From Hymenobacter sediminicola (GTDB taxonomy: Bacteria > Bacteroidota > Bacteroidia > Cytophagales > Hymenobacteraceae): a stretch of 64,000 nucleotides of DNA. The stretch covers positions 1,361,001-1,425,000 of the forward strand of contig NZ_CP060202.1 in assembly GCF_014250515.1 (NCBI RefSeq). The letters are read 5' to 3'. Shown one piece after another: positions 19,599-28,539 of this stretch (its first letter is position 1; each line of letters starts with the position of its first letter). The notes beneath the pieces are model-generated. The model was not told the origin of the DNA. It ran no database searches and saw only the letters and a list, made by a program, of their open reading frames with translations. A program made the position numbers and the translations under genes.

Positions 19599-20312
19599 CT
19601 AGGCCACCCGCTTAGCCGCACAGGCCTCAATCCAGGCATCGTGGTGGCATACGGCGCAGTGGGCTGCACTGCCACGGGCCAGTTGCTGCACGTGGCCGCA
19701 ACAGGCGCAGGCGTAAGCAGCATCCGTTTCTACCCGCCGGGTGCTCTGTTTTAGGCGTTCGGGCCAGGTGGGCAAGCCCGGCTGGGTATCAGCATCATCA
19801 AAAAAGTAAACGCTGATGTCGCCGGTTGCTTCGATGTAGGCCCGGCGCACCTGGCCCAGGTGTTCTACCTGCCGCTGGCGCAACTCGCCAAACAACTCTT
19901 TTTGCGTCAAATTCTGCTTGTTGAAATTGCGAAGCTGAATCTCGCCGTCTTCTACAAGTAGCACAGGCGCACCTTCCAGCCAGTCGCTGAACCACGGCCA
20001 CTTTTCCGTGAGCCGGTTGAAGAGCAGATACAGAACCGACACCACGACAAACACCACCGCCACGTGCAGCATGGGCACATCATCGTAGAACATGGCGTCG
20101 CCGGCAGCTGAGCCGAGGGCCAGAATAATGCTGAGCTCGAAGATGGACAGCTGCCGTACGCCCCGCCTCCCGGTCACGCGCAACGCTCCCAGGATCATGA
20201 AATAGGTCAGGACGCAGCGAAGAGCTATTTCCAGCAGAAACAGCGGCGGAATATCCTCGGAAAGTAAAATTCGGTTCCAGTCAAACGGCTGAACGGTAGC
20301 GGCAAAAAGCAT
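19599..20312 (-). CDS. DUF421 membrane protein with C-terminal zinc-ribbon
   Basis: A 237-residue YetF-like protein. Three N-terminal membrane segments (about 25-45, 58-75 and 83-100) lead into the DUF421 cytoplasmic domain (LLVEDGEIQLRNFNKQNLTQKELFGELRQR, VRRAYIEATGDISVYFF). The typical family ends near residue 190; here an extra 40-residue tail carries CACCGHVQ and, 16 residues later, CAVCHHDAW, a Cys-X2-Cys pair arrangement that should bind zinc. DUF421 proteins have no agreed function in Bacteroidota. It sits upstream of serA on the same strand, 196 bases apart. Confidence 0.85.
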   Translation of the reverse strand: MLFAATVQPFDWNRILLSEDIPPLFLLEIALRCVLTYFMILGALRVTGRRGVRQLSIFELSIILALGSAAGDAMFYDDVPMLHVAVVFVVVSVLYLLFNRLTEKWPWFSDWLEGAPVLLVEDGEIQLRNFNKQNLTQKELFGELRQRQVEHLGQVRRAYIEATGDISVYFFDDADTQPGLPTWPERLKQSTRRVETDAAYACACCGHVQQLARGSAAHCAVCHHDAWIEACAAKRVA

Positions 20313-20369
20313 AGCGTGGTACTAAAAGGGAAACTATTGCCTTCCCTAACGCAACAGCATAGCGTACAG

Positions 20370-20867
20370 TTAGTATTCGCGCTGATCTGGTGGGCCGTGG
20401 AACAAGGGCCGCACCAGGTGGTGTGTAGTGATGCCAAACCCCTGCGCCTGCCAGAAATGAAGTGCCGCCGGGTTTTGCAAGGCCACTTGCAGCTCCAGAT
20501 GGTCGGCTCCTTCTGCCAGCAGCCATGCTTTGGCTGCCCCGAACAGCGCCCGGCCCAAGCCTCGACGGCGGTAGGGCATTTCCACAATGGTTTCGGCAAT
20601 GTAGCCGCGCCGGAAAAAGTGCATGGCGCTGGTCCCTACCTGGTAGGTAGCCAGTAGCAGCCCCACCAAGCCATCAGGGCCGGCATCGGCTACAAAAATG
20701 CGGGTGTACGGCTCGGTGAGCCGCTCACGCAGCATGCGCTTCAGCTTGAACTCAGCCTCGGGATGGTAGCCAAAAACCGGATGGTAGGCCTGATGCTGGT
20801 CCATGAGCAGGCACCAGAGGCGGTATACTTCATTGAGGTCGTGAGGCGTGGCAACCCGGATGGTCAT
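20370..20867 (-). CDS. GNAT-family N-acetyltransferase
   Basis: A 165-residue acyl-CoA-dependent acetyltransferase; the acceptor is unknown. The ATG at 20867 starts MTIRVATPHDLNEVYRLW, the family's first strand and helix. FVADAGPDGLVGLLLATYQ is the central strand. The acetyl-CoA loop is MPYRRRGLGRALF (Q/R-x-x-G-x-G/A form), and LELQVALQNPAALHFWQAQGFG is the C-terminal strand and NPxAxxFYxxxGF box. It ends 57 bases from the DUF421 start and is divergent from the AraC-type regulator. Confidence 0.88.
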   Translation of the reverse strand: MTIRVATPHDLNEVYRLWCLLMDQHQAYHPVFGYHPEAEFKLKRMLRERLTEPYTRIFVADAGPDGLVGLLLATYQVGTSAMHFFRRGYIAETIVEMPYRRRGLGRALFGAAKAWLLAEGADHLELQVALQNPAALHFWQAQGFGITTHHLVRPLFHGPPDQREY

Positions 20868-20989
20868 AGGAGCAGCAGTGGCAAATAGAAACAGGCGAAA
20901 GTAGCACGGCCGACGCGGAAGCGCATCCTGTATTCTGCATATTAGCTGCGCCTTTCTGGCTATCTTCAGTATAACCAAGCTATCCGTAT

Positions 20990-21844
20990 ATGTTCAGCAA
21001 GTTCTATCCGCCAGCTCCGGAGCTTGCTTCGTTGGTGCAGCACTACATGCTGGTGCATGTGCACTATCCGGCGCACGGACAGGCAGTAGTGAAGCCTTTT
21101 CCACCCGCTCCTGAGCAGTGCCTGTATTTTTATCCGCGCGGGGCCGTCTGGAACTACCAGCATGGCTCACAACGCCACGTACTGTCGCCGGATAGCATCG
21201 TAGTGGGGCCTCAGGTAACGCGGGTCGACCTGTGCTTTTCGCCTGAGCATTTGGTGATTTGCGTAGCGTTTCGGCCTGGCGGGCTGCACCGGCTGCTGGG
21301 CACGCCCATGACGGAGCTGTTTGACCTGCCCGTGGAAAGCGAACTGCTTTTTGGCTCCGAACTGCGCCAGGTGCGGGAGCAACTCCGCGACCCGGCGGCC
21401 ACCTACGACCACATGATTGGGCTAGTAGAAGCGTTTCTGCTCCGGCAGGCCCGCCGAATACGGGTGGCACAGCGGCCCATTGATGCGGTGCTGCCCTTGC
21501 TGCTGAAACCCGGCACCGTGCCGCCGCTCGACTGGCTGGCCGACGCTGCCTGCCTTAGTGCCCGGCAGTTTGAGCGTAATTTCCGGGAGCGGCTGGGCAT
21601 GGGACCCAAGCTGTTCTCGCGCATCAGCCGGTTCAGTCACGCGTTTCGGCTCAAAGACCACCATCCGGAGCTGGACTGGCTGAGTGTAGCGCTCCGCACT
21701 GGCTACACCGACTACCGCCACCTCGTGCGCGACTGCCGAGAGTTTGCCGGTGTCACCCCGCCCACGCTGCTCACCATTGATGCCGCAGACTCTAAGCGGG
21801 TATACACGCTGCTGCCCGGGCAGCGCTGGGAGAGCAGGCAGTAG
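20990..21844 (+). CDS. AraC-family transcriptional regulator
   Basis: A 284-residue regulator. The N-terminal half (YPPAPELASLVQHYMLVHVH, then LYFYPRGAVWNYQHGSQRHV and VAFRPGGLHRLLG) resembles the DUF6597 ligand-sensing domain that precedes AraC DNA-binding domains. The C-terminal HTH region (from about residue 170) contains LADAACLSARQFERNFRERLGMGPKLFSRISRFSHAF and the second HTH around LSVALRTGYTDYRHLVRDCREFAGVTP. Regulators of this type usually control nearby genes; the divergent GNAT gene and the following SgcJ-like gene are candidates, but no operator was identified. The start has no strong ribosome binding site, as is common in this phylum. Confidence 0.87.
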   Translation: MFSKFYPPAPELASLVQHYMLVHVHYPAHGQAVVKPFPPAPEQCLYFYPRGAVWNYQHGSQRHVLSPDSIVVGPQVTRVDLCFSPEHLVICVAFRPGGLHRLLGTPMTELFDLPVESELLFGSELRQVREQLRDPAATYDHMIGLVEAFLLRQARRIRVAQRPIDAVLPLLLKPGTVPPLDWLADAACLSARQFERNFRERLGMGPKLFSRISRFSHAFRLKDHHPELDWLSVALRTGYTDYRHLVRDCREFAGVTPPTLLTIDAADSKRVYTLLPGQRWESRQ

Positions 21845-21923
21845 CAGAATGTCGGTTTTTTACTACCTGGCCGGCGGCCGTACCGCCTAGGTTTGGGTAC
21901 TATTCACCACACTCAATTTTCGT

Positions 21924-22430
21924 ATGAAACGGCTCCTGCTTTTGCCCCTTCTTGCTCTTAGTACCTTCACCTACGGCCAAACCAAGACTGACGAAGCGCA
22001 AATCAACAAGATTCTGGACGGCTACATGGCCGTGGACACCAACACGAAGAAGCTGAATTTTGATGTGCTGCTGAGTAACTCTACCGAAGATGCCAGCTGG
22101 GTGAACATTGTGGGTATGCACTGGAAAGGGCGCGAAACCATGCGCAAGGCGTTTCATGCTATGTTCGAGGAGCGCGACATGTTCAAGAATGTGCCTTTTG
22201 AGAAGAAAAGCACCACCATCCGGTTCGTGACGCCCGATGTAGCCATTGCCAGCGTGGTAACACATGTAGGCGAATTCTTCCCGCCCGACGGCGTGAACCG
22301 CGGCTTCAATGTAAACCCGGCCGCCGATGAAATGGGGACGATGGTGTTTGTGAAGAAAAATGGCAAATGGCTGTTCACGTCCGGCCAGAATACAGTGGTA
22401 GATGCCCGCGCCGTGGACCCCATGAAGTAG
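21924..22430 (+). CDS. SgcJ/EcaC-like (NTF2-fold) exported protein
   Basis: A 168-residue protein. Residues 1-18 form a signal peptide (MKRLLLLPLLALSTFTYGQ). The mature part has the NTF2/SnoaL-like pattern of SgcJ/EcaC family proteins: AQINKILDGYMAVDTNTKKLNF, ASWVNIVGMHWKGRETMRKAF, AIASVVTHVGEF and the final strand GTMVFVKKNGKWLFTSGQNT. A perfect -7 element TAGGTTTG is present at 21888-21895, but without a good -33. The biochemical role of exported members is unknown; some bind small polycyclic compounds. It follows the AraC-type gene by 79 bases. Confidence 0.8.
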   Translation: MKRLLLLPLLALSTFTYGQTKTDEAQINKILDGYMAVDTNTKKLNFDVLLSNSTEDASWVNIVGMHWKGRETMRKAFHAMFEERDMFKNVPFEKKSTTIRFVTPDVAIASVVTHVGEFFPPDGVNRGFNVNPAADEMGTMVFVKKNGKWLFTSGQNTVVDARAVDPMK

Positions 22431-22447
22431 ACCCCACGAAACAGCTG

Positions 22448-22855
22448 CTACAGTTGCGGCTCGGTGGCCTCGTACAGTTCCAGCGGCAGCTGGTCGGGGT
22501 CGGAGAAGAACGTGAAGCGGCGGCCCGTGAATTCATCTGTCCGGATTGGCTCATAGGGAATGCCAAGCGCATCGAAGCGTGCTACGGCAGCATCCAAATC
22601 GGCCACGGCAAAGGCCAGATGGCGTAGGCCGGCTGCTTCGGGCCGGCTGCGGCGGGGGGGCGTTTCCGGGAAAGAAAACAGCTCGATGATGTACTGTCCG
22701 TTCAGGGCCAAATCGAGCTTGTAAGACTGCCGCTCGGCGCGGTACACCTCGCGTACTATGTGCAGGCCCAGCACCTGCGTATAGAAGTGCTTCGATGCGG
22801 CATAGTCGGAGCAGATAATGGCAATGTGGTGGACGTGCAACAGGCCAGGTAGCAT
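22448..22855 (-). CDS. VOC-family protein, YaeR-like
   Basis: A 135-residue glyoxalase-fold protein that aligns along its whole length with my memory of E. coli YaeR: VHHIAIICSDYAASKHFYTQVLGLHIVREVYR, KLDLALNGQYIIELFSFPE, RPEAAGLRHLAFAVADLDAAVARF and RFTFFSDPDQLPLELYEA. The metal ligands expected in this fold are His9 (HHIAI), Glu (IELFSFP), His (GLRHLAF) and Glu (LELYE). The substrate is not known. It converges with the SgcJ-like gene, with only 17 bases between the stops, and lies downstream of nothing on its own strand within 150 bases. Confidence 0.85.
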   Translation of the reverse strand: MLPGLLHVHHIAIICSDYAASKHFYTQVLGLHIVREVYRAERQSYKLDLALNGQYIIELFSFPETPPRRSRPEAAGLRHLAFAVADLDAAVARFDALGIPYEPIRTDEFTGRRFTFFSDPDQLPLELYEATEPQL

Positions 22856-23011
22856 AAGCAGCAGAAGTTGAAGCCCGAAAAATAGGCATCTGGACAGTGA
22901 ATTCCGCTTTTTGCGGCTCGGCGACTAGCGGTAACATCCATTGCCCGGATGCTATGCCTTCAGCGTGCGAAGCACCCGGCACCGGCATTCCATTCCTGAA
23001 AAGCAGGTGTC

Positions 23012-24472
23012 CTAGTTCACCACTATCGTCATGATGGAATGGGGCCGGCTGATGGTCTGGGCGGCCTGGCCCTTCATCCAGAGCTGAAACGGCTGCTCTT
23101 TTTCGGTGCTGTTCATGACCACCACAGCCACTTTGCCATCGGTATTGAGGAAGGCTGTGGTCTGCAGCACGTCGCGGCTGGAAGTGGTGGCAATGCGCCG
23201 GGCGCCGGGCCGGATGAACTTCGAGAAGTGGCCGATGTAGTAGTAGCTGTTCGTGTAGATAAGCTTGCCGCTTCTTGTATCACCGATAATGGGCGCGTAG
23301 CAGAAGTTGCCGACGTGGTTGGGGCCGCCGGTTTCATCGAGCAGCACGTTCCAGTCGGTCCAGGCCACGGTGCCCGCGTTGAAGTCGTTGATCATCGAGT
23401 TGCCGTACCGCTCGCCCAGCCGCCAGTCGGTCACCTGCTCGTATTTGAAATTCTCAACGCAGCCCTCCGTAAACACCAGGTTTTTGTCGGGGTAGGTTTC
23501 GTGCACGCGGCGCAGGTTCTCAAACTGCATGGTACTGCCGGTCCAGGTTTCGTACCAGTGAAAGCCCAGGCCCCAGTAGTACTTGCTGGCTTCGGGGTCG
23601 TCGAAGAGGGTGGCGGCCCGCTGAAAAATCAGGTCCCGGTTATGGTCCCAGCCGATGAGCTTCTTGTCGCTGAGGCCGTTTTTTTTGAGCGTGGGCCCGA
23701 GGTATCCCTTCACAAAGTCGCGCTCCTCTTCTGCCGTAAAAATGCACGACTCCCACTTCTGCTTGGCCATGGGCTCATTCTGCACCGTGAGGCCCCAGAT
23801 GGGAATGCCCTGCTTCTCATACGCCTTGATAAAAGCCACGTAGTAGTCGGCCCAGGTCTGGCGGAATTCCGGTAAGAGCTTGCCACCCTGCAGCATACTT
23901 TTGTTGTCCTTCATCCAGGCCGGCGGGCTCCAGGGGCTCACATACATTGTGAGTTTGCCACCCGCTGCCGCCTGTGCCTGCTTGATAAACGGAATCCGGT
24001 ACTGCTCATCGTGCTTGAGGCTGAAGGTTTTCAGCGACTTATCGCCGTTCGCTACATAGGTGTAGCTGCCGCTCGAAAAGTCGGAGCTATGGATAGTGGT
24101 GCGGGCCAGCGTGTAGCCAATGCCGCCAGTTGGGCTGTAGTAGGCCTGCAGAAACTCCTGCTGCTGGGGTTTTGGGAGTTTGGCAAAGGTTTCGGCAGCG
24201 GCGTCCGTCATGGCTCCGCCAATGCCAAGCAGCGTCTGGAAGGTGTGCGTTGGGTCTACAAAAACGGTCGGCTGCGTTTCGAGAGGTTGCGGCTGCGGCT
24301 GAAACGTGAGCTTATCCGTGGCGGCCATGCGCAGCTGCGTGTTGGCCGCCGTGGTATATACCTGCACCTGCCGGCCCGCTGCCGAATAGGATTTAGTGGG
24401 AGCTGCTGGCTGAGCCAAGGCGGCCGTACTGATGCAGGACGCCAGCACCAGGAAAATGAGGGTATTTTGCAT
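23012..24472 (-). CDS. Glycoside hydrolase family 30, exported
   Basis: A 486-residue retaining beta-glycosidase, probably a beta-glucosidase/glucosylceramidase or endo-beta-1,6-glucanase type. The ATG at 24472 starts a clean signal peptide (MQNTLIFLVLASCISTAALAQ). Family 30 landmarks: QTLLGIGGAMTDAAAETFAKLP (about 79-100), YVSPWSPPAWMKDN, the acid/base Glu233 in LTVQNEPMA and the nucleophile Glu336 in LVFTEGCVENF. The terminal beta-sandwich ends RPHSIMTIVVN. It is paired with a second GH30 gene 51 bases upstream and a sugar transporter, so the three probably form one transcript. An earlier in-frame methionine would add 14 residues ahead of the signal. Confidence 0.9.
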   Translation of the reverse strand: MQNTLIFLVLASCISTAALAQPAAPTKSYSAAGRQVQVYTTAANTQLRMAATDKLTFQPQPQPLETQPTVFVDPTHTFQTLLGIGGAMTDAAAETFAKLPKPQQQEFLQAYYSPTGGIGYTLARTTIHSSDFSSGSYTYVANGDKSLKTFSLKHDEQYRIPFIKQAQAAAGGKLTMYVSPWSPPAWMKDNKSMLQGGKLLPEFRQTWADYYVAFIKAYEKQGIPIWGLTVQNEPMAKQKWESCIFTAEEERDFVKGYLGPTLKKNGLSDKKLIGWDHNRDLIFQRAATLFDDPEASKYYWGLGFHWYETWTGSTMQFENLRRVHETYPDKNLVFTEGCVENFKYEQVTDWRLGERYGNSMINDFNAGTVAWTDWNVLLDETGGPNHVGNFCYAPIIGDTRSGKLIYTNSYYYIGHFSKFIRPGARRIATTSSRDVLQTTAFLNTDGKVAVVVMNSTEKEQPFQLWMKGQAAQTISRPHSIMTIVVN

Positions 24473-24523
24473 ACGAGAGGAGGAACAGGAAGTGGGAGAG
24501 AGGAACCGTTGCAAAGTCGCGCA

Positions 24524-25966
24524 TCACCAGACGTAGGTCCCGACGGACCCGGCCCCGAGGGTGGCGGTGAAAACCTGTCCGTGGTAGCGCACGTGAAAGG
24601 ATTGGGGCGTGCGGGCGTCATTCTGAACTAGCAGTACCTGCTGGCCAGCCGGTGTTTTGAAGGCCACATTGGGCAGCGTCGGCGCCAGCGTGGACGCTAT
24701 GCGCACGGAGCCGGGCCGCACAAACTTGCTGGCATGTGCCACGATATAGTAGGCATCTTCGCGGGTTACGGTGCTGCCCGCAATAGTAAGCGCGCCACGG
24801 CATTCGGTGCAGCCGCCCGGCGTATGCGGATTCTGCTGCGGATCGGCGGCCAAGTTCCACTCCAGCACGGTGCGGGCCCAGTTGCGCGTCGCCCCGATAA
24901 GGAGCGTCCGTACGTGCCAGGGCACGTTTTCAGCAAACAGACTCTTCGAGCCAACCCACTGTTCCGTGAAGTAGATGTGCTTGTCGGGGTGGGCATTGTG
25001 CACGGTGCTCAGCGCCTCTATAGGGCCAGCGTAGAGGTGAAACGCCGAGCCGTCGATGTACTGGCGTGCCTCCGGGTCGTTGAGGATGGTCAGCGAGTAG
25101 TCGGGCCGGTCTGCGTTGTGGTCGTAGATGATGATTTTCGTATCGAGGTCTGCTGCCCGGAAAGCCGGGCCCAGGTGCAGCTTCACAAACTCTGCCTGCT
25201 GCTCGGCCAGCATGAGCAGACTGGGGTTGTTGCCAGGGTGCAGCGGCTCATTCTGCACCGTAATGGCATCAATGCGTACACCTTGGGCCTTCATTCCCTG
25301 GATATACTTCACGAAGTAGCGGGCGTAGGCATCGTAAAACTCCGGTTTCAGGCTGCCACCTTTAGAGCTGTTGTTGGTTTTCATCCAGGCCGGTGGCGAC
25401 CAGGGTGAGCCAAGCAGTTTGATGTCGGGATTGATGGCCAGAATTTCCTTTAGCACTGGCACCAGATGCTCCAAGTCGGGGGCGAGGCTGAACCGGGCCA
25501 GCGTAGGGTCTGTCTGGCCCGCCGGCAAATCGTCGTAGCTGAATACGGCGGCGTCGAGGTCGGAAGCCCCAATGCTGAGGCGCAGGTAACTCACCCCGAT
25601 GTTGGCTGCGTCAGTGGCAAACAACTCCTGCAGAATGGCTTGGCGGGCTGCGGGGGCCATGGCATGCAGCAATTGCGCGCTGCCGCCGGTCAGGCTGTAG
25701 CCGAACCCGTCGATGGTCTGGTAGGTCTGCTGCTCATCCACCTCAATAACCGCACTGCCACTAGCCGGTGCAGCTGTGCCCCAGGCCAGCCCCGCCTGCT
25801 GCTGGAATAGCACCGACTTATCCGGATTCGTGAGCCAAAAGGCCACAGTGCTGCCGGCCGTAGCGGGTGCGGCTGCCGGAACGGCCGGCGCCAGCCACTG
25901 GCAGCTGGTACCCAGCCCCAGGGAGAGGAGCACCGCGCAAAAAGCAGAAACGCAATAGCGGACCAT
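24524..25966 (-). CDS. Glycoside hydrolase family 30, lipoprotein
   Basis: A 480-residue second GH30 enzyme. The N-terminal signal ends in a lipobox-like GLGTSC (Cys22), so it is probably tethered to a membrane. A short Ala/Pro linker follows. Catalytic features: QTIDGFGYSLTGGSAQLL, LLGSPWSPPAWMKTNNSSKGG, acid/base Glu240 in ITVQNEPLHPGN and nucleophile Glu335 in IYFTEQWVG. The C-terminal beta domain includes KFVRPGSVRIAS, also found in the neighbour. The two paralogues have clearly diverged (SSKGG loop here, SMLQGG there), suggesting different chain length or linkage preference. It starts 117 bases after the transporter gene stop. Confidence 0.9.
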   Translation of the reverse strand: MVRYCVSAFCAVLLSLGLGTSCQWLAPAVPAAAPATAGSTVAFWLTNPDKSVLFQQQAGLAWGTAAPASGSAVIEVDEQQTYQTIDGFGYSLTGGSAQLLHAMAPAARQAILQELFATDAANIGVSYLRLSIGASDLDAAVFSYDDLPAGQTDPTLARFSLAPDLEHLVPVLKEILAINPDIKLLGSPWSPPAWMKTNNSSKGGSLKPEFYDAYARYFVKYIQGMKAQGVRIDAITVQNEPLHPGNNPSLLMLAEQQAEFVKLHLGPAFRAADLDTKIIIYDHNADRPDYSLTILNDPEARQYIDGSAFHLYAGPIEALSTVHNAHPDKHIYFTEQWVGSKSLFAENVPWHVRTLLIGATRNWARTVLEWNLAADPQQNPHTPGGCTECRGALTIAGSTVTREDAYYIVAHASKFVRPGSVRIASTLAPTLPNVAFKTPAGQQVLLVQNDARTPQSFHVRYHGQVFTATLGAGSVGTYVW

Positions 25967-26082
25967 AGAAACTGAGAGAAAATAAAAGGCAATGCAGTAG
26001 CAGGCAACAGGCTGGAGCTTGTTGCGGTGTATTGGAAATCAGCGTGTTGAGTGAGAGTAGGTGGGGCGGACGCGCCGAGGCG

Positions 26083-27375
26083 CTAGGTAGTAGCGGGCTT
26101 ATGGCCTTTCAGGCCGTACCAGAGAATGTAGATGTAGCAGAGCACGGGCAGCACAAAGGCCCAGCGCAGGGCGTGAATACCGCCGCCGCTGATGGTGCTG
26201 TCCGCAATAAGTCCGAACAAAGGCGGAATGATAGCGCCGCCTACAATCGAAGCTGAGAGCAGACCGGACGCATCTTCGGTATGGCGGCCCAGACCCGCAA
26301 CGGCCAAAGTGAAAATCACCGGGAACATGATGGAGTTCATTAGGCCCACTGCCAATAGGCTGTACATAGCCGTCTGGCCGGTCGTGTTGATAGAAATCAG
26401 GATCAGAAGAACAGCTCCTAGGGCATTAAACGCCAATACGCGGCCGGGCCGGATAGCCCGAAGTAGCCCGATACCCACAAAGCGTCCGACCATTGCTGCA
26501 AACCAGTAGTAAGATACCCGATAGCCAGCCTCCACGGAACTCAGGCTCATAACCTCCGGCTGCTGCAAATAGCTGACAATGTGGGAGCCAATAGCAACTT
26601 CGGCCCCTACGTAGGTGAAGATGCCCACCAAGCCCAGCAACAGATGCCGGTAGCTCCAAGCGCGGCTGGTATCACCGGCTGCCGCCGGTGCATGCGCAAT
26701 ATGAGGCAGCTTCAGAAACGCCAGCAGCAGGCTGATAATCAGCAGGACTCCCCCAATTCCCAGATACAGCAGCTGCACCGATGACACATCCAGTGCAGCA
26801 GTTTGGGCCGGCGTGAGTTTCTGCAGATCGGGAAGATTAGACAGAATGAGGCGCGTGCCAATAAGCGGCGCAACGAAAGTCGCCAGCGAGTTGAAGGCCT
26901 GCGTGAGCGACAGGCGCGAAGAAGCCGTTTGGGGAGGGCCCAGAATAGCTACGTAGGGGTTGCCGGCCACTTGCAGCGTCACGACCCCGCTGGCCAGAAT
27001 GAACAGCGCCCCCAGAAACAGCGGGAACGTGCGGCCGGCCGCTGCCGGATAGAACAGGAAGCAGCCTAGTGCCGCCACCAGAAAGCCAACGAGCATACCA
27101 CGCTTGTACCCAATGCGCTTCACCAGCAGGCCCGCCGGTACACCCATAATCAGGTAAGCCCCGAAAAAGCAGAAGTTGACAAGATTTACTTTAGCATAGC
27201 TGAGCGTAAAAACGGCTTTCAGGTAAGGAATCAGAATATCATTGAGGCAGGTAATAAACCCCATCATAAAAAAAAGCACCGTCAAGGACGACAGCGCCGA
27301 GGTATAGCGCGGGGTTTCTTGGCCCGGCGAGGTGCTGGTAGGCGGCGGAAGAGTAGAGGTAATAGGAGCGGCCAT
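26083..27375 (-). CDS. FucP-type sugar:proton symporter (MFS)
   Basis: A 430-residue major facilitator protein with about 12 membrane segments, of the fucose/glucose-galactose transporter group. Diagnostic early residues are FFMMGFITCLNDILIPYLK (first helix, with the family Asn-Asp) and NFCFFGAYLIMGVPAGLLVKRIGYKRGM (helix 2 and loop). GADVAIGSHIVSYL-like YVGAEVAIGSHIVSYL marks helix 7, and MFPVIFTLAVAGLGRHTEDASGLL a later one. It lies upstream of the two GH30 genes on the same strand and probably imports the monosaccharide, most likely glucose, that they release. No SusC/SusD pair is present, so outer-membrane uptake must use other means. Confidence 0.9.
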   Translation of the reverse strand: MAAPITSTLPPPTSTSPGQETPRYTSALSSLTVLFFMMGFITCLNDILIPYLKAVFTLSYAKVNLVNFCFFGAYLIMGVPAGLLVKRIGYKRGMLVGFLVAALGCFLFYPAAAGRTFPLFLGALFILASGVVTLQVAGNPYVAILGPPQTASSRLSLTQAFNSLATFVAPLIGTRLILSNLPDLQKLTPAQTAALDVSSVQLLYLGIGGVLLIISLLLAFLKLPHIAHAPAAAGDTSRAWSYRHLLLGLVGIFTYVGAEVAIGSHIVSYLQQPEVMSLSSVEAGYRVSYYWFAAMVGRFVGIGLLRAIRPGRVLAFNALGAVLLILISINTTGQTAMYSLLAVGLMNSIMFPVIFTLAVAGLGRHTEDASGLLSASIVGGAIIPPLFGLIADSTISGGGIHALRWAFVLPVLCYIYILWYGLKGHKPATT

Positions 27376-27538
27376 GCAAAAAGGAGAGAGGAAAGGTATC
27401 AGGCGGCACTAAAAAGCCTGACCGAGGAGGTGGATGAATGAAAAATAGCTAATCTGGCGCTACAACCGACAAAATTTGCCAGCTGTGTGCCCACAGATAG
27501 CAGGGCTGTGACTGGAGTTTGTTTATAAACTCCGCAAA

Positions 27539-27578
27539 CAATTGCGCCCATTGCCCAGAAAGGCAACGGGCGCAATTG
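27539..27578 (-). terminator. Hairpin after the aldo/keto reductase gene
   Basis: Arms CAATTGCGCCCATTGCC (27539-27555) and GGCAACGGGCGCAATTG (27562-27578), 17 bases with one wobble, 7 bases after the reductase stop. The T tract on the minus strand is short. Confidence 0.7.
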
Positions 27579-27585
27579 CTACAGG

Positions 27586-28539
27586 TTAGGCGCTGGCCTG
27601 GTTCAAACGCGTTACCTCGTCGGGGCTCAGATGCAGGGTGGCAGCGCCCAGCAGCTCTTGTATCTGGTTGGGGGTGGTGGCGCTGGCAATTGGGGCCGTG
27701 AGGCCGGGCTGGGCCAGTATCCAGGCCAGGGCTACCTGGGCCGGCGTGCTGCCAGCGTGGCCGGCTACCACGGCATCAAGAGCAGCCAAAATGCCCCGGC
27801 CCCGGTCGTTGAGGTATTTGGGGCCGATGCTGCTGCCGCGGATGCTTTTGTTCAGGTCGGCTTCGGTGCGGTACTTACCCGTCAGGAAGCCCGAGGCTAG
27901 CCCGAAGTAAGGAATCACGCCGAGGCCTTTTTCCAGAATCAGCGGCTGCAGCTCCTGCTCGAAGGCGGCGCGGTTGTAGAGGTTGTATTCGGGCTGCAGG
28001 CTCTCGTAGCGGGGCAGGCCGTGCTGCTCGCTGGCTGCCAGAGCCTCGCGCAGGCGGCTGGCCGAATAGTTGGAGGCCCCGATGGCGCGCACCTTGCCTT
28101 CTTTGATAAGCTCGGCGTAGGCTTCCAACGGCTCGGTTACAGGTAGCGTCTCGTCGTCCTTGTGGCTCTGGTATAAGTCGATGTAGTCGGTTTGAAGGCG
28201 CCGAAGCGAGTCTTCTACGGAGCGCCGGATATAGTCTTTGGCGAGACCTTTGCTGCCGTCACCCATTTCCATGCCCACTTTGGTCAGAATGAGCACGTCG
28301 TCGCGGCGGCCGCGCTGCTTCAGCCACTTGCCCAGCACCGTTTCCGACTCGCCGCCCTGGTGGCCCGGCGCCCACGCCGAATACACGTTGGCCGTATCAA
28401 TGGCATTGCCGCCCCCGGCCACAAATGCGTCGAGGACGCGGAACGAAGCGGCTTCATCGGCCGTCCAGCCGAAAACGTTGCCTCCCAATACAAGTGGGGC
28501 AATGTGTAGGCCAGAGTGGCCCAGTTCACGATGTTGCAT
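27586..28539 (-). CDS. Aldo/keto reductase
   Basis: A 317-residue NADPH-dependent carbonyl reductase; the substrate is unknown. The ATG at 28539 gives MQHRELGHSGLHIAPLVLGG, the family's N-terminal strand. The catalytic tetrad is visible: Asp and Tyr in AIDTANVYS, Lys in ILTKVGMEM and His in DLYQSHKDD. The nucleotide-binding part includes RAIGASNYSASRLREAL and the C-terminal WILAQPGLTAPIASATTPNQIQE. An in-frame extension of 57 residues to 28710 lacks conserved content. It stands alone, with a hairpin after it. Confidence 0.9.
   Translation of the reverse strand: MQHRELGHSGLHIAPLVLGGNVFGWTADEAASFRVLDAFVAGGGNAIDTANVYSAWAPGHQGGESETVLGKWLKQRGRRDDVLILTKVGMEMGDGSKGLAKDYIRRSVEDSLRRLQTDYIDLYQSHKDDETLPVTEPLEAYAELIKEGKVRAIGASNYSASRLREALAASEQHGLPRYESLQPEYNLYNRAAFEQELQPLILEKGLGVIPYFGLASGFLTGKYRTEADLNKSIRGSSIGPKYLNDRGRGILAALDAVVAGHAGSTPAQVALAWILAQPGLTAPIASATTPNQIQELLGAATLHLSPDEVTRLNQASA

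Noticed and set aside
19403..19723. N-terminal extension of the SerB-SerA fusion
   Set aside because: Low-complexity, no homology to HAD proteins, and it overlaps the DUF421 gene; the phosphatase core starts at 19402.
27514..27533. GGAGTTT/AAACTCC inverted repeat as an operator of the sugar transporter
   Set aside because: Only 7-base arms, next to a terminator, and more than 130 bases from the transporter start; not enough support.
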